DNA of 64,000 nt from Draconibacterium sediminis (GTDB taxonomy: Bacteria; Bacteroidota; Bacteroidia; Bacteroidales; Prolixibacteraceae). The position numbers and the translations under genes are program-made. The notes beneath the pieces were generated by a model. The model was not told the origin of the DNA. It saw only the letters and a program-made list of their open reading frames with translations, and did not search any database. Below are positions 1 to 8,870 of this stretch, piece after piece (within the stretch, counting starts at the first letter, position 1; the number at the start of each line of letters is the position of its first letter). The stretch spans positions 2,170,001 through 2,234,000 of the forward strand of contig NZ_JRHC01000001.1 of NCBI RefSeq assembly GCF_000949475.1, in the 5' to 3' direction.

Positions 1-350
1 GTGGTTACTGCGACCTTTGTGGCGGTTACCTGAAACCGGATGCAAACGCGCAAAGTACAGCTGCCGAAAACCAGTTATGCCCTACGGCAGCCATCGAACG
101 TCGTTTTATCGAGGAACCCTATTTCGAATATCATATTAACGAGGATCTGTGCATTGGTTGTGCAAAATGTGTTGCCGGGTGTACTTCGTTTGGAAACGGG
201 TCGATGCACCTGCAGATCATGCACCACATTTGTGTGAATTGCAACGAATGTTCCATCGCCAGGGTTTGCCCGTCCGACGCCATAAGCCGGGTAAAAGCCA
301 GTGAAGCCTACAACGTAAAAGGCGATTTTACAAACAATCCTGAAGCCTGA
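1..350 (+). CDS. Ferredoxin-like 4Fe-4S protein, C-terminal part (5' end outside window)
   Basis: The reading frame is open from base 3 to the TGA at 348-350; the start lies upstream of the window. The visible 115 residues hold a CxxC pair near the beginning (YCDLCGG), then CIGCAKCVAGC and CVNCNECSIARVCP, i.e. cysteine patterns for two [4Fe-4S] clusters as in polyferredoxins and RnfB-like proteins. It is probably a soluble electron carrier. It lies 8 bp upstream of the NosR-like membrane iron-sulfur gene and is likely in the same operon, so it may pass electrons to that protein (inference). The exact family cannot be fixed without the N-terminus. Confidence 0.75.
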   Translation, partial: GYCDLCGGYLKPDANAQSTAAENQLCPTAAIERRFIEEPYFEYHINEDLCIGCAKCVAGCTSFGNGSMHLQIMHHICVNCNECSIARVCPSDAISRVKASEAYNVKGDFTNNPEA

Positions 351-358
351 TATTAAAA

Positions 359-1684
359 ATGAGAAATCAACTTAACCAAAATAAAAACCAAAATAGTTTC
401 GGACTTCGAATTCCGGACATCAGACATAAGTTAAAGTACTTACTTTTTACTTTTGCCTTTTTCCTTTTCACTTTTAATTTGTCGGCGCAGAAACAACGGT
501 TCCCAAAACCTGAATTCGATACCGGTTATACGCAACCAACGCCGGTAACACCCGAACCACGGGCACTGGCAATGGAATATTTCGATGTACTGGTACTGCT
601 ACTTGTGTTAGCGGCAGCAACTTATTTTGCCTTAAAAAGCCGCTCGCGACAAGGTATTTTGTGGCTTTCGGTCTTCACACTTGTTTATTTCGGCTTTTAC
701 CGGAACGGATGTATTTGCAGCATCGGTGCCATACAAAATGTTGCGCTCACCTTTTTCGATCCGGCCTATGTCATTTCGTTAACGGCACTGTTGTTTTTTG
801 TTATTCCGCTTGTTGTTACGCTCTTTTTCGGGCGAACATTCTGTGCCGGAGCTTGTCCGTTAGGTGCCATTCAGGATTTGGTGGTGGTGAAACCGATAAG
901 TTTGCCAAAGTGGTTAAATAAAACACTCGGGTTGATTCCGTATTTGTACCTGTCGCTGGCAGTGCTTTTTGCGGCTACCGGAACCGATTTTATCATTTGC
1001 CGCTACGATCCCTTCGTGGGCATTTTTCGTATGGATGCAAAATTCCTGATGATAGTTTTGGGTGTGGCCTTCCTTTTGATGGGAATGTTTGTTGCCCGTC
1101 CGTATTGCCGTTTTTTATGTCCTTATGGCGTGCTACTCAGCTGGATGTCGCGTTTTTCAAGCCGGCATCTAACTATCACACCATCAAAATGTATTCAGTG
1201 TAAATTGTGTACGCACTCGTGTCCGTTTGATGCCATTGATTTCCCAACCAATGAGAAAGAAGTCGTAAAATCAGGTCTGGGACCAAAACGCTTTATAACC
1301 TACGCTTTAGTAATTCCGTTGTGGGTCGCACTTGGGGTATTTGTAGGCGCAAAATCGCATACTTTCTTGTCGAAAGCCAATCAGGATGTATACCTGGCAG
1401 AATTGCTGATTGCACATCCTGAACTGCGAAATGATCCCGATAATATTGATGTACAGACTTTCCTTGCCTCCGGAAAACCGATGGAGCAGCTGGTAAGTGA
1501 AGCCACCGCAATTCGTGAGAAATTTTATATCGGAAGTATGATTGCCGGAGGATTTATGGGATTGGTAATCGGTATGACTTTACTGAATACGGTGGTGTTC
1601 CGTAAACGACAGGATTATGAACCTCATAAAGGAAATTGTTTCAGTTGCGCAAGGTGTGTGGATTATTGCCCTGTGGAAAAATAA
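359..1684 (+). CDS. NosR/NapH-like membrane polyferredoxin (4Fe-4S binding protein)
   Basis: 441 aa. A hydrophobic segment ending LSAQ near residues 27-44 resembles a signal peptide or first membrane anchor, and about five further membrane segments follow. Two membrane-embedded motifs typical of NosR/NapH/CcoG relatives are visible: FCAGACPLGAIQD and YCRFLCPYGVLLSW. A soluble loop then carries CIQCKLCTHSCPFDAI and the extreme C-terminus carries CFSCARCVDYCPVEK. Family members move electrons between quinone or cytoplasmic donors and periplasmic acceptors. No N-terminal FMN-binding domain is present, unlike full NosR. Neighbours are a ferredoxin (upstream) and a PQQ-like propeller (27 bp downstream). 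A role as the transmembrane step of this redox cluster is inference. Confidence 0.8.
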   Translation: MRNQLNQNKNQNSFGLRIPDIRHKLKYLLFTFAFFLFTFNLSAQKQRFPKPEFDTGYTQPTPVTPEPRALAMEYFDVLVLLLVLAAATYFALKSRSRQGILWLSVFTLVYFGFYRNGCICSIGAIQNVALTFFDPAYVISLTALLFFVIPLVVTLFFGRTFCAGACPLGAIQDLVVVKPISLPKWLNKTLGLIPYLYLSLAVLFAATGTDFIICRYDPFVGIFRMDAKFLMIVLGVAFLLMGMFVARPYCRFLCPYGVLLSWMSRFSSRHLTITPSKCIQCKLCTHSCPFDAIDFPTNEKEVVKSGLGPKRFITYALVIPLWVALGVFVGAKSHTFLSKANQDVYLAELLIAHPELRNDPDNIDVQTFLASGKPMEQLVSEATAIREKFYIGSMIAGGFMGLVIGMTLLNTVVFRKRQDYEPHKGNCFSCARCVDYCPVEK

Positions 1685-1711
1685 TGTTGAATAAAAAGAA
1701 GAACCAAAATA

Positions 1712-3571
1712 ATGAACAACCAGGATAAACTAAAACTCTCGCATAACATAGCTTTAATTGCAGGTATTTTTTGTGCGGCTGTTGCACTGCTGCTCTTATT
1801 GAATTTTTGGCAGATTACAAAAACCGATCCCATTGAAAGTAAGGCTTTGGAAGCTTTGGTTCAACGGTTAAAAGACGATCGAAACAATGAGGAGTTAAAA
1901 GAGGAGATTCGCAATTTCGATTTACTGGCCCGTAAGGCATATTTTAACAGCCAGTGGCAGGTTGAAACTGGTGCCTACATGTTGCTGTTTGGTGCCATTG
2001 TACTGGCATTTGCACTGCGGGTTTATTACGCTGCAAAAAGTAAAATTGAAGAGCCTGAGAAAGTATTGGAAAATGAAATTGCCAGCCGTATAATTGCCCA
2101 AAAGGGAATTGTAATTGTTGGCGCCGCGGTTATGGTTTTGGCACTTCTGGCTTCTTATCTTTCGGTGAACCAGCTAAAATCGTACGATGCAACTGCTTTG
2201 GTAGCCGAAAACGAAACATCAGCAGAAGAGGCAATTGAGGTAATAAATGTAGCTCCGGCACAAACTGCTACCAACGAAGTTTCGGAAGAGGTAGCTGTAA
2301 ACGAAACTACTGCTTCAGAAAATGTATCAGAGGTGCAATCTGAAGTAGCTTCTTCAGAAACAGTTGCAGAAACACCTGTTACAGAAACCAAACCGGCAGC
2401 TGCGTCATCAGGAATGACGCTTGCCGAACTTCAGAAAAATCATAACTCTTTCCGCGGTCCTTTGGCGCAGGGAGTGATTATGCATAAAAATATTCCAACC
2501 GAATGGGACGGTGCTGCCGGAACAAATGTGGTTTGGAAAGCTGAGGTGCCAAAACACGGATTCAACTCGCCGGTAATTTGGGGTGATAAACTGTTTGTGT
2601 CGGGTGCCGATAATGCCAGTCGCGAAGTTTACTGTTACAACCGTAACGATGGGAAACTGCTGTGGACCGGAGTGGCTGATAATATCTCAGGTTCACCGGC
2701 AACACCGCCGCGCGTTACCGAAGATACCGGTCTTTCCGCTCCAACTTTAACCACTGATGGCAACGCTGTTTTTGCCATTTTCGGAACCGGAGATCTAATT
2801 GCTTTCGATATGAATGGCAAACGTTTGTGGGCACGGAATCTGGGTGTTCCTGATAATCATTACGGACATTCATCATCGTTGATTAGCTGGAACGGAAAGC
2901 TTCTCGTTCAATACGATACCAACCGGGGAGGAAAAGTGATGGCTCTGGATAATAAATCAGGAGAAACGGTTTGGGAAACACAGCGTAATTCGAAGATTTC
3001 ATGGGCAAGTCCGGTATTGGCTGAAGTTGATGGTAAGTATCAGCTCGTGTTAACCGCTGATCCGATTGTTGCCGGGTACGACGTGGAAACCGGAGAAGAA
3101 CTTTGGTCGGTTGAATGTATGATGGGCGAAGTTGGTCCATCGGTTGGTTATGCCGATGGAATTGTGGTGGCTGCCAACGAATATGCACGAATGGTGGCTA
3201 TTGATATTCGCACGCAGGAAGTACTTTGGGAAGACGATTTTTATCTGCCTGAAGCAGCGAGTATTTTGGCGCACGACGGATTGGTATTTGTCGCTACCAG
3301 TTATGGCGTTTTTGTTTGCTACGACCTGAAAGAGGGAGAATTGCTTTGGGAGGATGATTTTGGTTCGCCGGTCTACTCATCGCCTGTTTTTGCCGATGGG
3401 AAGGTGTATCTTATGGACAACGATGGAGTAATGCGTATCTACGAATTTTCAAGGGAATTGAAAAAGGTTGGCGAAAACGAATTGGGTGAAATGTCTGGCC
3501 CTACACCGGCTTTTGCTGATGGACGGATTTATATACGTGGAGAGAAAGACTTGTTTTGCATAGGGAAGTAG
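1712..3571 (+). CDS. Membrane-anchored PQQ-like beta-propeller protein
   Basis: 619 aa. Three hydrophobic helices lie at about residues 13-31, 88-106 and 131-150. A Glu/Val/Thr/Ala-rich low-complexity linker (about 165-235) follows, then a beta-propeller of PQQ/YWTD-like blades (recurring W-x-A/G-x-L and GxLLW-type repeats such as DGKLLW, SGETVW, TGEELW, EGELLW). Blades of this type occur in PQQ dehydrogenases and BamB. No enzyme-specific residues can be assigned, so binding of PQQ is not shown. The topology suggests a propeller held outside the cytoplasmic membrane by a flexible tether. It lies between the NosR-like protein and the NuoEF fusion, and probably shares their transcript. Confidence 0.8.
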   Translation: MNNQDKLKLSHNIALIAGIFCAAVALLLLLNFWQITKTDPIESKALEALVQRLKDDRNNEELKEEIRNFDLLARKAYFNSQWQVETGAYMLLFGAIVLAFALRVYYAAKSKIEEPEKVLENEIASRIIAQKGIVIVGAAVMVLALLASYLSVNQLKSYDATALVAENETSAEEAIEVINVAPAQTATNEVSEEVAVNETTASENVSEVQSEVASSETVAETPVTETKPAAASSGMTLAELQKNHNSFRGPLAQGVIMHKNIPTEWDGAAGTNVVWKAEVPKHGFNSPVIWGDKLFVSGADNASREVYCYNRNDGKLLWTGVADNISGSPATPPRVTEDTGLSAPTLTTDGNAVFAIFGTGDLIAFDMNGKRLWARNLGVPDNHYGHSSSLISWNGKLLVQYDTNRGGKVMALDNKSGETVWETQRNSKISWASPVLAEVDGKYQLVLTADPIVAGYDVETGEELWSVECMMGEVGPSVGYADGIVVAANEYARMVAIDIRTQEVLWEDDFYLPEAASILAHDGLVFVATSYGVFVCYDLKEGELLWEDDFGSPVYSSPVFADGKVYLMDNDGVMRIYEFSRELKKVGENELGEMSGPTPAFADGRIYIRGEKDLFCIGK

Positions 3572-3590
3572 GACTTTTGAGGAGGAATAA

Positions 3591-5933
3591 ATGATAAAAG
3601 AAAATAAATATATCGATCAGCTCATTCAGGAAAAAGGCGTAACAAAAAAGAGCCTGATTCCTATACTTCAGGCCATTCAGAAAGAGTACAATTATCTTCC
3701 TGAAGAAGTGTTGAGGTTGGTGGCTGATAAATCAGAGATTAGTCTGGCAGAGATAATTGGTGTGGCCAGTTTTTACTCACAGTTTCGCTTGCAGCCCGTT
3801 GGCGAGCACATGATAAAAGTGTGTGTGGGAACGGCTTGTCACGTAAAAGGTGCCGGTCAGGTTTACGACGCTTTTCGGCGCGAACTAAAGCTGGCGGAGG
3901 GTCAGGAAACAGAGGAGTCAGGAAAATATACGCTGGAGCAAGTTGCTTGTTTGGGCTGCTGTACGCTGGCGCCTGTAGTTCAGATCGATGAAACTACCTA
4001 CGGTCATGTGGCTTCCGATCAGGTCGGTCAGGTAATTGCTGATTTTGAAAGCCTGAAAGGAATAAAAAAATCGAAAAAGGCACGCAAAGCTGACGGCTCC
4101 GAAATTCAGGGAGAGATTCGAATCGGGCTTGGATCGTGTTGTGTAGCCAGTGGTAGTAAGGAGATTCAGGAAGAAGTGGAGCACGTAGTAAACGAAAGTG
4201 GTTTGCGTGTGAGCCTAAAACATGTGGGCTGTGTGGGAATGTGCCACCAGGTGCCTTTGGTTGAAGTGGTGCCCAATGAAGGAGAAGCCAAACTCTACGC
4301 CAAAGTAAAACCCGAAGACGTAAAAAATATTGTAGAAAGCCATTTTCAGGCGCCGGGTTTGTTTACCCGTCTCAAAAATAAACTCTTACATACCGTTGAA
4401 GAGATTCAGACCGACCGTAACTGGGATGGAATTGAGCGCTACGAAATTAGCATGCGCGAAAAACCGGTAGCTTCATTTTTAGGAAAACAGATTCCTATTG
4501 CCACCGAATATCGTGGAATAATCAATCCACTCGATATTAATGAATACCTGAGCCGTGGAGGTTTTACTGCCGTGGAAAAGGTATTGAATAAAATGACACC
4601 CGAAGAGGTGATTCGCGAGGTAAAAGACAGCGGAATCAGAGGTCGTGGTGGAGCCGGTTTTCCATCTGGATTAAAATGGGAACTGGTAAAAAAACAGGAA
4701 GATCCTGAAAAATATATCATCTGTAATGGAGATGAGGGTGACCCTGGAGCTTTTATGGATCGTATGTTGCTCGAGTCGTATCCGTATCGGGTAATTGAGG
4801 GGATGATCATTGCAGCCTATGCTACGGGCATTAATCAGGGGTATTTTTATATCCGTGCCGAATATCCGCTGGCGGTAAAACGTATTCGCGAGGCGTTAAC
4901 AATTTGCAAGGCTAAAAACTACCTGGGCAAAAATATATTGGGAAGTGGTTTTGATCTCGATCTGCAGATCTATGAAGGTGCCGGCGCTTTTGTTTGTGGC
5001 GAGGAAAGTGCACTTATTGCGTCGATTGAGGGAAATCGTGGTTTCCCGAGAATGCGCCCGCCGTTTCCGGCTGAGAGCGGTTTGTGGGGAAAACCAACCC
5101 TGGTAAACAACACCGAAACCTTGGCACAAATATCCTACATCCTGCGTGAGAGGGCTGAAGGATTTTCAAAAATCGGCTCAGGAAAAAGTACCGGAACTAA
5201 GGTTTTTGCCCTGGCTGGGAAAGTGGCTCGCGGCGGATTGATTGAGGTGCCGATGGGTATTACAATAAAACAGGTGATCGAAGAGATTGGTGGCGGAATC
5301 GCCAATGGCCGCCAATTTAAAGCGGTGCAGATCGGTGGTCCTTCGGGTGGTTGTATTCCGGCCGAACATTCCAACACGCCAATCGATTTTGAGTCGTTGG
5401 GAGAAATGGGAGCGATGATGGGCTCGGGTGGCCTTGTTGTGCTCGACGATACCGATTGTATGGTAGATATTGCCCGCTATTTCCTTTCGTTCACACAGGA
5501 AGAATCGTGCGGAAAATGTACCTTCTGCCGCGTTGGCACAAAACGAATGCTCGACATTCTTGATGGTATTGTTAGCGGGAAAGGCAAAAAAGGCGACATT
5601 GAAGAACTTGAGCATCTGGCGGAATGGACGAAAAAAGGAAGTCTTTGCGGACTCGGAAAAACAGCGCCAAACCCGGTGTTAAGTACCTTGAAACATTTCC
5701 GTGATGAATATGAAGCACATATTAACGGTACATGCCCCACCGGAAAATGTGCGGAGCTGATCACTTACTCGGTAAACGACGAGTGTATCGGTTGTACCAA
5801 GTGTGTGCAAAAATGTCCGGTTGATGCGATTCCATTTACGCCACACGAGAAACACAGCATTGATACAGAACTGTGTATAAAATGTGATGCATGCCGGGCT
5901 GCCTGTCCGGTTGATGCCATTGATGTGAAATAA
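3591..5933 (+). CDS. Fused NuoE-[2Fe-2S]-NuoF-2[4Fe-4S] NAD(P)H-dependent oxidoreductase subunit
   Basis: 780 aa. Residues 1-150 are a NuoE/HydC thioredoxin-like [2Fe-2S] domain (C78, C83, C120, C124). Residues about 172-255 form a second thioredoxin-like ferredoxin (C183/C184, C214, C218). The NuoF/HydB-like core follows, with the FMN/NADH motif GRGGAGFPSG, NGDEGDPGAF and the N3-type cluster motif ESCGKCTFCRVG. The C-terminus has two [4Fe-4S] motifs, CIGCTKCVQKCPVDAI and CIKCDACRAACPVDAI. This layout matches diaphorase subunits of electron-bifurcating hydrogenases (HydBC, HndAC) and Stn-type transhydrogenases, but here the two subunits are fused. No FeFe-hydrogenase subunit is visible nearby. 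A GGAGG ribosome-binding site precedes the ATG. The partner is probably the flavoprotein at 5994. Confidence 0.9.
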   Translation: MIKENKYIDQLIQEKGVTKKSLIPILQAIQKEYNYLPEEVLRLVADKSEISLAEIIGVASFYSQFRLQPVGEHMIKVCVGTACHVKGAGQVYDAFRRELKLAEGQETEESGKYTLEQVACLGCCTLAPVVQIDETTYGHVASDQVGQVIADFESLKGIKKSKKARKADGSEIQGEIRIGLGSCCVASGSKEIQEEVEHVVNESGLRVSLKHVGCVGMCHQVPLVEVVPNEGEAKLYAKVKPEDVKNIVESHFQAPGLFTRLKNKLLHTVEEIQTDRNWDGIERYEISMREKPVASFLGKQIPIATEYRGIINPLDINEYLSRGGFTAVEKVLNKMTPEEVIREVKDSGIRGRGGAGFPSGLKWELVKKQEDPEKYIICNGDEGDPGAFMDRMLLESYPYRVIEGMIIAAYATGINQGYFYIRAEYPLAVKRIREALTICKAKNYLGKNILGSGFDLDLQIYEGAGAFVCGEESALIASIEGNRGFPRMRPPFPAESGLWGKPTLVNNTETLAQISYILRERAEGFSKIGSGKSTGTKVFALAGKVARGGLIEVPMGITIKQVIEEIGGGIANGRQFKAVQIGGPSGGCIPAEHSNTPIDFESLGEMGAMMGSGGLVVLDDTDCMVDIARYFLSFTQEESCGKCTFCRVGTKRMLDILDGIVSGKGKKGDIEELEHLAEWTKKGSLCGLGKTAPNPVLSTLKHFRDEYEAHINGTCPTGKCAELITYSVNDECIGCTKCVQKCPVDAIPFTPHEKHSIDTELCIKCDACRAACPVDAIDVK

Positions 5934-5993
5934 GTTGTATAGTATTTGAAGTGATCCAGTATACAGAAACGAGTATCCAGTATTCAGAAACAA
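5934..5993. repeat. Short intergenic repeat with GTATCCAGTAT-like phrases
   Basis: The 60-bp gap between the two redox subunits holds two near copies of the phrase GATCCAGTATACAGAAAC / GTATCCAGTATTCAGAAAC. The same CCAGTATCC theme occurs in a larger array at 27606-27692. It appears to be a dispersed intergenic repeat rather than a gene; no hairpin terminator is evident. Confidence 0.6.
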
Positions 5994-7547
5994 ATGATTA
6001 AACTAAAAATAAATAACAAAGTAGTTGAGGTTGAACAAGGAACTTCGGTGATGAAAGCGGCGCAGCAGCAGGGATTTGAGATCCCGAATATGTGTTGGCA
6101 CGACGAGCTGGAGCACTTTACTTCCTGCATGCTTTGTATGGTAAAAGACCACAAAAACGGAAGGCTTTACCCGTCCTGTTCGGTAAAAGCAGTGGAAGGG
6201 ATGGAGGTGATTACTGATGATCAGGAGATCGCCGAATCGCGAAAAACGGCCTTGGAATTGCTGTTAAGCGAACATGTTGGCGATTGTGAAGGGCCATGCC
6301 AGATAGCTTGTCCGGCGCACATGGATATTCCGCGAATGAACCGGTTGATTGCTGCCGGAAAATTTGACGAAGCGCTGGCTGTGGTTAAAAAAGACATTGC
6401 TTTGCCTGCTGTGTTAGGACGTATTTGTCCGGCTCCCTGCGAAGGTGCCTGCCATCGAAAAACGGTTGATGAACCTGTATCAATTTGTTTATTGAAACGA
6501 ATAGTGGGAGATAATGGCCTCGAACCAACAGCTCCGGACGTTGAAAAAACAGGCAAAAAAGTAGCTGTAATTGGTGCCGGTCCGGCCGGATTAGCGGCGG
6601 CCTATTACATGCAACTAAAAGGAATAGATGTAACGCTGTTTGATAAAAATGAAAAAGCCGGAGGTCTGCTTCGCACCGAATTGAGTGAAGAAGTTTTGCC
6701 AATGGATGTATTGGATAAAGAAATTGAGGCGATTATAAAAACCGGGGTTGAATTTCGTGGAGGACAGTCGATTGGTGCAGCTGAGTTTGAACAGTTGAAA
6801 AAGGATTTTGATGCTATAGTTCTGGCATCGGGTACGATTACTGACGATTCAGAAAAGTATGGTTTAAAAGCCAATCCAAAAGGAATCGACGCAGATAAAA
6901 CAACTTATCAAACTTCCGATGAAAAGGTTTTTGCTATCGGCAATGTTTTGCGTTCATCAAGGTTGGCAGTTCGTTCGGTTGGTCAAGGTAAAGAAGTGGC
7001 TTTTTCAGTCATGCAGTATTTGGCCGGTCAGGAGATAAAAGGTGAGCCGCGTTTATTTAATTCGCGTTTTGGAAAAATGGTTGCCGACGAGTTTGCCGAA
7101 TACCTGAAAGAGTCGGTGGAAGGTAAACGGAAGATTCCGGAACAAGGAAAGAATGCCGGTTTTACAAGGGAAGAAGCGATTGCTGAGGCAAAGCGGTGTT
7201 TGCATTGCGATTGCCGCGCTATAGATAATTGTAAACTGCGTGAATATTCCGACCAATACCAGGTAGATCAGAAACGCTTTAAAACCAGCGAACGCCGAAA
7301 GATTACAAAAGAGATCAATCATGATGTGGTGATTTACGAACCACAAAAGTGTATTAAATGCGGAATTTGTGTGCGCCTCACTGGGAAATACAAGGAGAAG
7401 TTTGGTTTTACTTTTATTGGCAGAGGTTTTGATGTGGAGATTGGCGTTCCGTTTAATGAAGACCTGAAATTAGGATTGACCGAAACAGCACGAAAAGTTG
7501 CTGACGGTTGTCCAACCGGAGCGATTTCGTTGAAGAATGATGAATGA
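5994..7547 (+). CDS. [2Fe-2S]/GltD-like flavoprotein (HydA/StnA-like electron-transfer subunit)
   Basis: 517 aa. The N-terminus is a NuoG-type [2Fe-2S] ferredoxin domain (C34, C45, C48, C62). A cysteine-rich helical domain like the GltD N-terminus follows (C98, C102, C106, C145, C149, C153). A FAD-binding Rossmann motif VIGAGPAGLAAA lies at 192-203, then VFAIGNVLRSSRLAVRSVGQG, the GltD C-terminal FAD motif. The C-terminus has CLHCDC, CIKCGIC and GCPTGAI, ligands for further clusters. By reading, the second dinucleotide-binding subdomain of GltD (the GGGNVAMD-type motif) is absent: only about 30 residues separate IVLASGT (275-281) from the C-terminal FAD motif. It is probably the partner of the NuoEF fusion. 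Transhydrogenase function is inference and is weakened by the missing subdomain. Confidence 0.85.
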   Translation: MIKLKINNKVVEVEQGTSVMKAAQQQGFEIPNMCWHDELEHFTSCMLCMVKDHKNGRLYPSCSVKAVEGMEVITDDQEIAESRKTALELLLSEHVGDCEGPCQIACPAHMDIPRMNRLIAAGKFDEALAVVKKDIALPAVLGRICPAPCEGACHRKTVDEPVSICLLKRIVGDNGLEPTAPDVEKTGKKVAVIGAGPAGLAAAYYMQLKGIDVTLFDKNEKAGGLLRTELSEEVLPMDVLDKEIEAIIKTGVEFRGGQSIGAAEFEQLKKDFDAIVLASGTITDDSEKYGLKANPKGIDADKTTYQTSDEKVFAIGNVLRSSRLAVRSVGQGKEVAFSVMQYLAGQEIKGEPRLFNSRFGKMVADEFAEYLKESVEGKRKIPEQGKNAGFTREEAIAEAKRCLHCDCRAIDNCKLREYSDQYQVDQKRFKTSERRKITKEINHDVVIYEPQKCIKCGICVRLTGKYKEKFGFTFIGRGFDVEIGVPFNEDLKLGLTETARKVADGCPTGAISLKNDE

Positions 7548-7725
7548 AGAATGTCGATTAACGATTTGAGATTGAGTCGGCAGTTGGCAAATTGCAATAG
7601 GCAAAACGCTATTGTGTCCTTATGTGTCTATGTGGTTCAAAAAAGAACGAAGAGTGTTGAGTAGCGATTTTAGTAGTAAATCTACAATCGAAATTCGTTA
7701 ATCAATATTCGCAAATCAAAAATTT
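7548..7725. repeat. Intergenic repeat phrases
   Basis: The 178-bp gap has no credible gene. It contains the phrases TCCTTATGTGTCTATGTGGT (7618-7637) and ATTCGTTAATCAATATTCGC, which have the look of dispersed intergenic repeats in this phylum (recognition from memory, not a search). No strong hairpin is seen. Confidence 0.4.
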
Positions 7726-8832
7726 ATGAAGTATTGGATAGTTACTTTTTTTATAATACTGAGTTTTGGAGCTGTTGCTCAGCCTTCCGATTCGTGGCCC
7801 ATTTTTCGCGGAGAGCAGCATCTTACTGGAGTTTCGAAAACGATGCTGCCAGATGCTCCGGATCTATTATGGGTTTTCGAAACCGGTGATAATATCAAAT
7901 CAGCACCGGTAGTAGCGAACAATAAAGTGGTGATCGGTTCTACCGATGGTATTGTTTATTGTATTGATACTTCAGGTGAATTGTTGTGGAAATTCAATAC
8001 CGAAAATTCGATTGAAGCGCCTGCACTTATTCTTGACAATACGGTATACGTTGGGAATTTGGATGGTATGCTATTCGCACTAAATCTCGATAATGGCGAA
8101 AAACTCTGGGATTATGAATGTGAAAACCAGATCGTAGGCTCGGCAAACTGGTGGACAGAAGGTGGAACAACCTATATTTTTATGGGCAGTTACGATTATT
8201 ACCTGCATTGTGTTGACGCCAAAACCGGTGAGCTGAAATGGAAATACGAGTCTGATAATTTCATCAACGGAGCAGCGGCCTGTGCCAATGGAAAGGCCAT
8301 TTTTGGTGGCTGCGACGGCTATCTTCACGTGGTTGACGTAACAACAGGTAAGCTGGTGAAAAAAATTGATGTGGCAACATATGTAGCCGGATCGGTTACC
8401 ATTGAAAACGATAAAGCTTATGTGGGCGATTACGATGGCCGCTTTTTTCAGGTGGATATAAAAAATGATAAAACAACCTGGGAGTGGTCCGACGAAAAAA
8501 CCAACCTACAGTTTATTGCATCGCCGGCTTTGTTAGGCGATAAAGTATTAACGGCCAATCACAACAAGTTTTTATACTGTTTCAATAAAAATACAGGAGA
8601 GAAACTTTGGGAATACAACACCGGTCGACAGGTGGAAGCCTCTCCGCTAATTGTTAAAAATAAGGTAGTTGTGGCAAATGTGCGTGGCGATTTGGCCATT
8701 GTGAACCTTTCGGATGGAAAGCCTGTTTGGACTTATGAAATAGGAAGCCAGATCATTAGTAATCCTGCGGTTGCCAACGGAAAGCTCTTTGTTGGAGCTT
8801 ACGATGGCAACATTTATTGTTTTGGCGAATAA
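7726..8832 (+). CDS. Secreted PQQ-like beta-propeller protein
   Basis: 368 aa with a signal peptide (about residues 1-19, cut after AVAQ) and almost entirely PQQ-like blades, with recurring GELLWKF, NGEKLWDYE, TGELKWKYE, TGEKLWEYN and DGKPVWTYE motifs, roughly seven blades. It lacks the membrane anchor and linker of the propeller at 1712. It is likely periplasmic or outer-surface. A BamB-like scaffold or a redox cofactor-binding role are both possible; nothing in the sequence decides. It ends the redox cluster and sits 38 bp before a glycosyltransferase. Confidence 0.8.
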   Translation: MKYWIVTFFIILSFGAVAQPSDSWPIFRGEQHLTGVSKTMLPDAPDLLWVFETGDNIKSAPVVANNKVVIGSTDGIVYCIDTSGELLWKFNTENSIEAPALILDNTVYVGNLDGMLFALNLDNGEKLWDYECENQIVGSANWWTEGGTTYIFMGSYDYYLHCVDAKTGELKWKYESDNFINGAAACANGKAIFGGCDGYLHVVDVTTGKLVKKIDVATYVAGSVTIENDKAYVGDYDGRFFQVDIKNDKTTWEWSDEKTNLQFIASPALLGDKVLTANHNKFLYCFNKNTGEKLWEYNTGRQVEASPLIVKNKVVVANVRGDLAIVNLSDGKPVWTYEIGSQIISNPAVANGKLFVGAYDGNIYCFGE

Positions 8833-8870
8833 TTGCCCTTTCATTCTTCCGGCTTCTAAATATTTAGCGC

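Noticed and set aside
661..921. Internal + strand open frame inside the NosR-like gene
   Set aside because: It is an alternative-frame shadow of a gene with strong cysteine motifs and has no start signal of its own.
3591..7547. Electron-bifurcating FeFe hydrogenase
   Set aside because: No H-cluster motifs are present in either protein; only the diaphorase-like and flavoprotein parts are found.
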